Shown here: positions 23,581 to 27,645 of the stretch, in pieces
How positions within the stretch are numbered: position 1 is the first letter of the stretch
Layout of the letters: every line of letters begins with the position of its first letter
Assembly: GCA_051005135.1 (NCBI GenBank)
Contig: JBPCJQ010000024.1
Span: 1 to 27,645 of the forward strand
DNA: 27,645 nt
Source: DATAQC01 sp051005135
Lineage (GTDB): Bacteria > Actinomycetota > Acidimicrobiia > Acidimicrobiales > AC-14
Direction of reading: 5' to 3'
Position numbers and translations under genes: made by a program
Notes under the pieces: generated by a model
What the model was told of the DNA's origin: nothing
The model's input: only the letters and a program-made list of their open reading frames with translations
Database searches by the model: none

Positions 23581-24474
23581 CTACACGTCGAGGAAGCGGC
23601 TCACGGCTACGGCGGATCCCACTGTTCCCACGACCATGCCCACGACCACAAGAAGCAGGCCGGTGCCCATCACGTCGCTTCCGGTGACCAGGAACTGCTT
23701 GAAGAGCTGCACATCGCTGTGCGAGCCCTGGATCCAGCGCTGGAAGAAGTTGCGCAGGATCCAGACCAGGGAGAAGGCGGTGACCGCTCCGATCACCCCC
23801 TGCACCATGCCCTCGAGCATGAACGGCACCCGGATGAACCAGTTGGTGGCGCCCACCAGCTTCATCACCGCTACCTCCCGGCGGCGGGCGAAGATGGCCA
23901 TTCGGATGGTGTTGAGGATTAGCAGGCAGGCCGCGCCCAGAAGCACCACCGCCACCGTCCACAGCATGATCTGGAGGAACTTGGTGATCGACACCAGCGC
24001 CGCCACCTCGTCTTTGGCATAGCTCACGCGAAGGACTCCAGCGGTGTTGTTGAACCGGTCACCGATGAGGTTGGTCTGCTCGGCCTGGCGGGGCACCACC
24101 CGGTAGGAGGGGGGTATCTGGTCGACGGTTATGGCGTCGCGCACGTCAGGCTCGTTGGCGAAGATCTTCTTGAACTCGATGAACGCCTCGGGCTTGGAGA
24201 CGTAGTGGAACTTCTTCACCTCGGGCATGGCCCGCAGCTGGCGGTCGATGGCGTCGGACTCGGGGGCGGCCGCGTCGGGCTTCATGAACACCGACAGCTC
24301 GACGTTGCCCCGCCACTGGATGGTGGCCCGATCGACGCCACGTTTCACGAGCAGGGCTCCCCCCGCCAGCGTCAACGACACGGCCACGGTTATCAGCGCG
24401 GCTGATGCCATGGAAAGGTTGCGCCTCAGGTTGGAGACAGTCTCCTTGGCGACGTAGTCGACCTTCATCGCCAT
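23581..24474 (-). CDS. ftsX: Cell division protein FtsX (permease-like subunit)
   Basis: The 297-residue protein has FtsX topology: a cytoplasmic N-terminus (KVDYVAKETVSNLRRN), membrane helix 1 (about 22-44), and a large extracytoplasmic loop (about 46-165, with VELSVFMKPDAA and FHYVSKPEAFIEFKK). Three further helices follow (about 172-195, 218-240 and 268-290). AIFARRREVAVMKLVGATNWFIR between helices 2 and 3 is the conserved coupling segment to FtsE. FtsEX converts ATP hydrolysis into activation of a wall hydrolase at the division site. The loop would contact the coiled-coil M23 protein encoded next. The ATG at 24474 is preferred to the one two codons later because an AAGG lies 10 bases upstream of it. 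Confidence 0.93.
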   Translation of the reverse strand: MAMKVDYVAKETVSNLRRNLSMASAALITVAVSLTLAGGALLVKRGVDRATIQWRGNVELSVFMKPDAAAPESDAIDRQLRAMPEVKKFHYVSKPEAFIEFKKIFANEPDVRDAITVDQIPPSYRVVPRQAEQTNLIGDRFNNTAGVLRVSYAKDEVAALVSITKFLQIMLWTVAVVLLGAACLLILNTIRMAIFARRREVAVMKLVGATNWFIRVPFMLEGMVQGVIGAVTAFSLVWILRNFFQRWIQGSHSDVQLFKQFLVTGSDVMGTGLLLVVVGMVVGTVGSAVAVSRFLDV

Positions 24475-24508
24475 GGCGCGCCAGCCTTCCAGTTCCCCAG
24501 CCGCATGC

Positions 24509-25195
24509 CTAGGTGAACGCCCCGTACACGCCGCGGGCCTGGTCTCGCACCAAAGAGCCCCGGTCGAGCTCGACGACCCGCCTGCGCATGGTGTCGACGA
24601 TGTTGTGGTCGTGGGTGGCCATGACCACGGTGGTCCCCGTGCGGTTGATGCGGTCGAGCAGGCGCATGATGCCCACCGACGTCGAAGGGTCGAGGTTTCC
24701 GGTGGGCTCGTCGGCCAGGACGATGAGGGGCCGGTTCACGAACGCCCGGGCGATCGACACTCGCTGTTGCTCCCCACCGGACAGCTCGTGGGGCAGATTG
24801 TCGTGCTTCTTGGACAGGCCGACCAGGTCGAGCACCTGGGGCACCTGGGCCCGGATGACGTGGACGGGCCGGCCGATCACCTCGAGGGCAAACGCCACGT
24901 TCTCGTAAGCGGTCTTGTTGGGCAGCAGCTTGAAGTCCTGGAAGACGCATCCGATGTTGCGGCGCAGGAGCGGTACCTTCCATGAGCTGAGCTGGCCGAT
25001 GTCCTTGCCGGCCACCCAGATGCGCCCGCCGTCGGGCTTGTCCTCCTTGATGAGGAGGCGGATCAGGGTGGACTTCCCCGAACCGGTGGGCCCCACCAAG
25101 AACACGAACTCCTGCTTGGCAATGTCGAGGGAGACACCGCGCAGCGCGGTTACACCGCCCTTGTACGTCTTGGTGACGTTCTCAATCCGGATCAT
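24509..25195 (-). CDS. ftsE: Cell division ATP-binding protein FtsE
   Basis: This 228-residue ABC ATPase has all motifs: GPTGSGKSTLIRLL (Walker A), VFQDFKLLPNKTAYENV (Q-loop and the FtsE-typical segment), LSGGEQQRVSIARA (signature), LIVLADEPTGNLDP (Walker B) and MATHDHNIVD (H-loop). It partners FtsX at the division site. The start codon is preceded immediately by eight C residues and no purine-rich ribosome site. Initiation may be weak, leaderless or dependent on an unusual signal. A gap of 34 bases separates it from ftsX. Confidence 0.95.
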   Translation of the reverse strand: MIRIENVTKTYKGGVTALRGVSLDIAKQEFVFLVGPTGSGKSTLIRLLIKEDKPDGGRIWVAGKDIGQLSSWKVPLLRRNIGCVFQDFKLLPNKTAYENVAFALEVIGRPVHVIRAQVPQVLDLVGLSKKHDNLPHELSGGEQQRVSIARAFVNRPLIVLADEPTGNLDPSTSVGIMRLLDRINRTGTTVVMATHDHNIVDTMRRRVVELDRGSLVRDQARGVYGAFT

Positions 25196-25244
25196 GGGGG
25201 GGGTGCCGGCCCGAGTCCTGGTGAACGGCCGACGGCCCAGGTTA

Positions 25245-25259
25245 CCCGCCTCCGGCGGG
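25245..25259 (-). terminator. Small GC hairpin upstream of ftsE
   Basis: CCCGCC at 25245-25250 pairs with GGCGGG at 25254-25259 around TCC. It lies between the small partner gene and ftsE on the minus strand. It has no T-tract and could be a weak terminator or chance in such GC-rich sequence. Confidence 0.3.
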
Positions 25260-25275
25260 CCCGGGCAACCACGGG

Positions 25276-25455
25276 CTACAACTGGGCCTCACCGGGCTGC
25301 TGGTCGGCAGCGGCGGCGAAGGCGATCGCCTCCTCCAGCCACGCCAGCCGCTGCGCAGGAGTGGCCGCCAGACAGGCCTGCTCCTCGGCATCACGGTGGG
25401 ACTCCCATCCGCCGTCCCAGTCCGAAGCGTCACTGGCGCTCGCGGTCTCACTCAC
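25276..25455 (-). CDS. Small acidic protein paired with a nucleotidyltransferase (toxin-antitoxin-like partner)
   Basis: This 59-residue gene is short but convincing. It starts at a GTG overlapping the nucleotidyltransferase stop by 8 bases and ends at TAG. The protein is acidic at its N-terminus (SDWDGGWESHRDAEEQ) and carries TPAQRLAWLEEAIAFAAA, a helical motif that I recall from small proteins encoded beside AbiEii-like nucleotidyltransferases. It has no catalytic motif or membrane segment. The arrangement suggests the two products form a complex, perhaps as antitoxin or regulatory subunit. That is inference from context. Confidence 0.7.
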   Translation of the reverse strand: MSETASASDASDWDGGWESHRDAEEQACLAATPAQRLAWLEEAIAFAAAADQQPGEAQL

Positions 25456-25948
25456 CGGCGGTCCGCCCCTTGATCGTCTCCAGTGCCTCGATGTCGGCCA
25501 AGTCCTTGGGGCGCCCGGCCAGCCGCTTCATGATGATCAGGTCCTCGATCGAGGCGACACGGGCCACCACCCCTGCCAACGTTACATCCACGGCCCGTTC
25601 CCACAAGCCTTCAAAGGGGACGGGTTCCTCGGCGAACACATCGACCCGTCTCAGAGGATCGGCCGGATCGTAGAGCGAGAAGACAGTGAGGTTGCGCGTG
25701 GCAACCCAGTCGGCGCGCACCGCCGGGTCGGCGAAATCCATGGCGTCGACGGGCAGCACTGGAGCCAGCCCGAGCTGGGTGAGGGCACGTACGGCCTTGG
25801 ACGGCTGATCGGCGCTCAGGTCGATCGCCAGGTCGAGGTCAACGGTGAGCCGGGGATGACCGTGCAGCACCGTAGCCACTCCCCCTACGACGACAGCCCG
25901 TACCCCAGCGGTCTCCAGAGCGGCAAGGACCGGCTCGAACAGGGCCAA
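25448..25948 (-). CDS. Nucleotidyltransferase-fold protein (AbiEii / MNT-like)
   Basis: The 166-residue protein has the minimal nucleotidyltransferase pattern seen in AbiEii-like toxins and MNT proteins: VVVGGVATVLHGHPRLTVDLDLAIDL, where GG and the two Asp of DLDL bind nucleotide and metal. The third acidic position may be Asp in RRVDVFAEE. IEDLIIMKRLAGRPKDLADIEAL is the typical C-terminal helix. Such proteins transfer NMPs to RNA or protein, and some act as toxins. The substrate here is unknown. The start is a TTG 6 bases after the prfB stop, chosen because the family N-terminus begins there. It is followed by an overlapping small gene, and together they interrupt the prfB-ftsE neighbourhood. 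Confidence 0.8.
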   Translation of the reverse strand: MALFEPVLAALETAGVRAVVVGGVATVLHGHPRLTVDLDLAIDLSADQPSKAVRALTQLGLAPVLPVDAMDFADPAVRADWVATRNLTVFSLYDPADPLRRVDVFAEEPVPFEGLWERAVDVTLAGVVARVASIEDLIIMKRLAGRPKDLADIEALETIKGRTAGE

Positions 25949-25954
25949 GGCCGA

Positions 25955-27064
25955 CTACCGCCCGGTGTTGCGGCGGCGCCAGCGCAGCCACGACTCCATG
26001 AAGTCGTCGAGGTCGCCGTCGAGGACGGCATTGACGTTGCCGGTCTCGTGCTCGGTGCGCAGGTCCTTCACCAGCTGGTAGGGCGCGAGGACATAGGAGC
26101 GGATCTGGCTGCCCCATGCCACGTCGCGCTGCTCACCGGAATGGGCCTCGAGCTCGGCCCGCCGCTCCTGGCGGGCCCGCTCAGCCAGCTTGGCCCCAAG
26201 GATCTGCATGGCCACCGCCTTGTTCTGGTGCTGGCTGCGCTGGTTCTGGCACGACACCACGATGCCGGTGGGCAGGTGGGTGATTCGAACCGCCGAGTCG
26301 GTGACGTTGACGTGCTGGCCCCCTGCCCCCGACGAGCGGTAGGTGTCGATGCGCAGGTCCTTCTCGTCGATGTCGACCTCGTCGCTGACGTCGGCGAGGA
26401 AGGGCACGGCATCGAAGGAGGCGAAGGCGGTGTGGCGGCGCGACTGGGCGTCGAACGGCGAGATGCGAACCAGGCGGTGCACACCCTTCTCGGCCGAAAG
26501 CAGGCCGTAGGCGTAGCGTCCCCGCACGATGAAGGTGGCGGTGGTGATGCCGGCCTCGGTGCCCGCCGACACCTCGTCGAGCTCGACGTCGTAGCCCCGG
26601 CGCTCGGCCCAGCGCAGGTACATGCGCAGCAGCATCTCGGCCCAGTCCTGGGCGTCGGTGCCACCGGCGCCCGAGTGGACCTCGCACACCGCGTCGCGCT
26701 CGTCGTGCTCGCCCGAGTACCGCGACAGCCGCCCGAGGGCGTCGAACTCCTTCGTGAGGGCGGCGAGGCCGGCCTCCACCTCGGCCTCGACCGAGTCGTC
26801 GGCCTCCTCCCGGCCCAGCTCGAAGAGCACCTCCACGTCGGACAGCCGCCGCTCCAGCCCTTCCAGCAGGTCGATGTCGTCCTTCACCAGGGCCAGCTCC
26901 GACGTCACCTTCCGGGCCTGGTCCTGGTCGTCCCACAACGACGGGTCCGATGCCTGCTTCTCGAGCTCGCCGAGGCGCGCCCGCTTGGCGTCGAGGCCGA
27001 GGTCCTTGCAGGACTCCGAGAGGCGCCGCCGCAGCTCGGCCAGATCAGCAGTCAGGTCGCGCAT
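25955..27064 (-). CDS. prfB: Peptide chain release factor 2
   Basis: This 369-residue factor releases peptides at UGA and UAA. It has an N-terminal helical domain (about 1-110), VCEVHSGAGGTDAQDWAEML, the RF2 codon-recognition tripeptide SPF in RISPFDAQSRRHT, and the catalytic GGQ in SSGAGGQHVNVTDSAVR. The frame is intact from the ATG at 27064. There is no in-frame stop near codon 26 and no CUUUGAC-type slippery site, so it lacks the programmed frameshift that autoregulates many prfB genes. A long hairpin separates it from secA upstream. Confidence 0.97.
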   Translation of the reverse strand: MRDLTADLAELRRRLSESCKDLGLDAKRARLGELEKQASDPSLWDDQDQARKVTSELALVKDDIDLLEGLERRLSDVEVLFELGREEADDSVEAEVEAGLAALTKEFDALGRLSRYSGEHDERDAVCEVHSGAGGTDAQDWAEMLLRMYLRWAERRGYDVELDEVSAGTEAGITTATFIVRGRYAYGLLSAEKGVHRLVRISPFDAQSRRHTAFASFDAVPFLADVSDEVDIDEKDLRIDTYRSSGAGGQHVNVTDSAVRITHLPTGIVVSCQNQRSQHQNKAVAMQILGAKLAERARQERRAELEAHSGEQRDVAWGSQIRSYVLAPYQLVKDLRTEHETGNVNAVLDGDLDDFMESWLRWRRRNTGR

Positions 27065-27082
27065 CAGCCCATCCCATCGATC

Positions 27083-27122
27083 TGGCTGCAGTTACCCGCC
27101 CATTGGCGGGCAACTGCAGCCA
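27083..27122 (-). terminator. Long hairpin between secA and prfB
   Basis: TGGCTGCAGTT (27083-27093) is the exact complement of AACTGCAGCCA (27112-27122). After one A/C mismatch the stem continues as CCCGCC with GGCGGG around a CATT loop. This makes about 17 pairs in a 66-base gap. There is no T-tract on the minus strand after the stem, but its place just after the secA stop fits termination or attenuation before prfB. Confidence 0.65.
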
Positions 27123-27129
27123 AAACTCC

Positions 27130-27645
27130 TCATTTCCCGTGACAGACCTTGAACTTCTTGCCGCTCCCACACCAGCACGGCTGGTTCCGGCCCAGCTTCT
27201 CGTGCTCGGACTTCACCACCGGTGCCTGCGTCGCCTCCTCGACAGCCGCAGCGGGCTCCTCGTCGCCCTGGGCGCCCTGGCGGGCAGCGGCGATCTGTAT
27301 GCCCGAGGCCTCTCCGGAGGGGTCCTCGGGGGCCGAGTACTGCACGTTGCGCAGCTCGGGCTGGGGCGCGTTCTCGACCACGACGTCGAGGTGCATGACG
27401 TAGCGGATGAAGTCGTCGGAGATGGCCGAGATCATCTGGCCGAACATGTCGAAGCCCTCGCGCTGCCACTCGGTGAGGGGGTCGCGCTGGCCCATGGCCC
27501 GGAGGTTGATGCCCTCCTGGAGGTAGTCCATCTCGTAGAGGTGCTCGCGCCAGCGCTGGTCGATGATCGAGAGCATCACCCGGCGCTCGATCTCCCGCAT
27601 GACCTCGGGGGTGAGGGAGTCCTCGCGCTGGGTGTAGTACTGGAT
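27130..27645 (-). CDS. secA: Preprotein translocase ATPase SecA, C-terminal part (5' truncated by window)
   Basis: The frame runs to the right edge, leaving the last 171 residues. The segment IDQRWREHLYEMDYLQEGINLRAMGQRDPLTEWQREGFDMF is the conserved helical scaffold/wing end of SecA. After a variable acidic, Ala-rich linker comes the SEC-C zinc motif RNQPCWCGSGKKFKVCHGK, with three Cys and one His for zinc and SecB or ribosome contacts. SecA drives export of unfolded preproteins through SecYEG. The order secA-prfB-ftsE-ftsX is common in actinobacteria. Confidence 0.97.
   Translation of the reverse strand: MQYYTQREDSLTPEVMREIERRVMLSIIDQRWREHLYEMDYLQEGINLRAMGQRDPLTEWQREGFDMFGQMISAISDDFIRYVMHLDVVVENAPQPELRNVQYSAPEDPSGEASGIQIAAARQGAQGDEEPAAAVEEATQAPVVKSEHEKLGRNQPCWCGSGKKFKVCHGK

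Noticed and set aside
22169..23962. A longer M23 protein starting within the ftsX region
   Set aside because: The added residues are antisense-like, antedate the clear signal peptide and overlap ftsX in another frame.
26280..26292. GGTTCGAATC-like TpsiC arm (minus strand) suggesting a tRNA
   Set aside because: It lies in the middle of conserved prfB coding sequence, and no acceptor stem or anticodon arm can be formed around it.
25361..27142. A 593-codon open frame on the plus strand antisense to prfB and the nucleotidyltransferase
   Set aside because: It is a high-GC shadow. Its composition is that of an antisense frame, while prfB on the other strand has full family motifs.

Overview
This window is a gene-dense, very GC-rich chromosomal segment of an actinobacterium. 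Two conserved blocks show this. One is enolase, FtsB/DivIC, DUF501 and Ppx/GppA. The other, on the minus strand, is secA, prfB, ftsE and ftsX. An HldE-type heptose kinase/adenylyltransferase followed by a family 9 glycosyltransferase would fit a deep lineage such as Acidimicrobiia, but that placement is inference. No mobile element, CRISPR array, rRNA or tRNA was seen, and no gene-free stretch exceeds about 210 bases.

Layout. Positions 3-1842 hold the end of an hldE-like gene and a heptosyltransferase-like gene. A secreted Ser/Gly/Ala-rich protein with a C-terminal membrane anchor follows (1855-2598), convergent with a methyltransferase (2595-3365). Next are an SNF2 helicase with a small coupled partner (3572-7182), a LysM/M23 peptidase (7204-8094) divergent from an ABC exporter (8222-10018), and a condensation-fold acyltransferase (10028-11398) divergent from two overlapping transglutaminase-like genes (11520-13281). 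Positions 13170-13769 (minus) encode a peroxiredoxin-like protein interrupted by one in-frame UGA exactly where the first Cys of its CxxC motif belongs. It is followed at the right distance by a SECIS-like hairpin, so I call it a selenoprotein. A possibly frameshifted membrane protein, a GDPD-type phosphodiesterase and a hemerythrin lead to 15559-17568. That single frame joins an ECF sigma factor, an anti-sigma zinc finger, a membrane helix and an extracytoplasmic L,D-transpeptidase. Then come eno-ftsB-DUF72-DUF501-ppx-GNAT on plus, and M23/coiled-coil, ftsX, ftsE, a small toxin-antitoxin-like pair, prfB and secA on minus.

How the genes work together. Cell envelope and division dominate. FtsEX plus the adjacent coiled-coil M23 hydrolase form a likely septal hydrolase module. 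FtsB/DivIC, the LysM/M23 protein and the L,D-transpeptidase fusion also act at the wall, and the heptose genes suggest a surface glycan. The two most unusual items are the UGA-containing peroxiredoxin-like gene with its hairpin and the membrane-tethered sigma factor carrying a wall cross-linking enzyme. The selenocysteine machinery (selA, selB, selC, selD) is not in the window, so Sec insertion remains a strong prediction rather than a demonstration.
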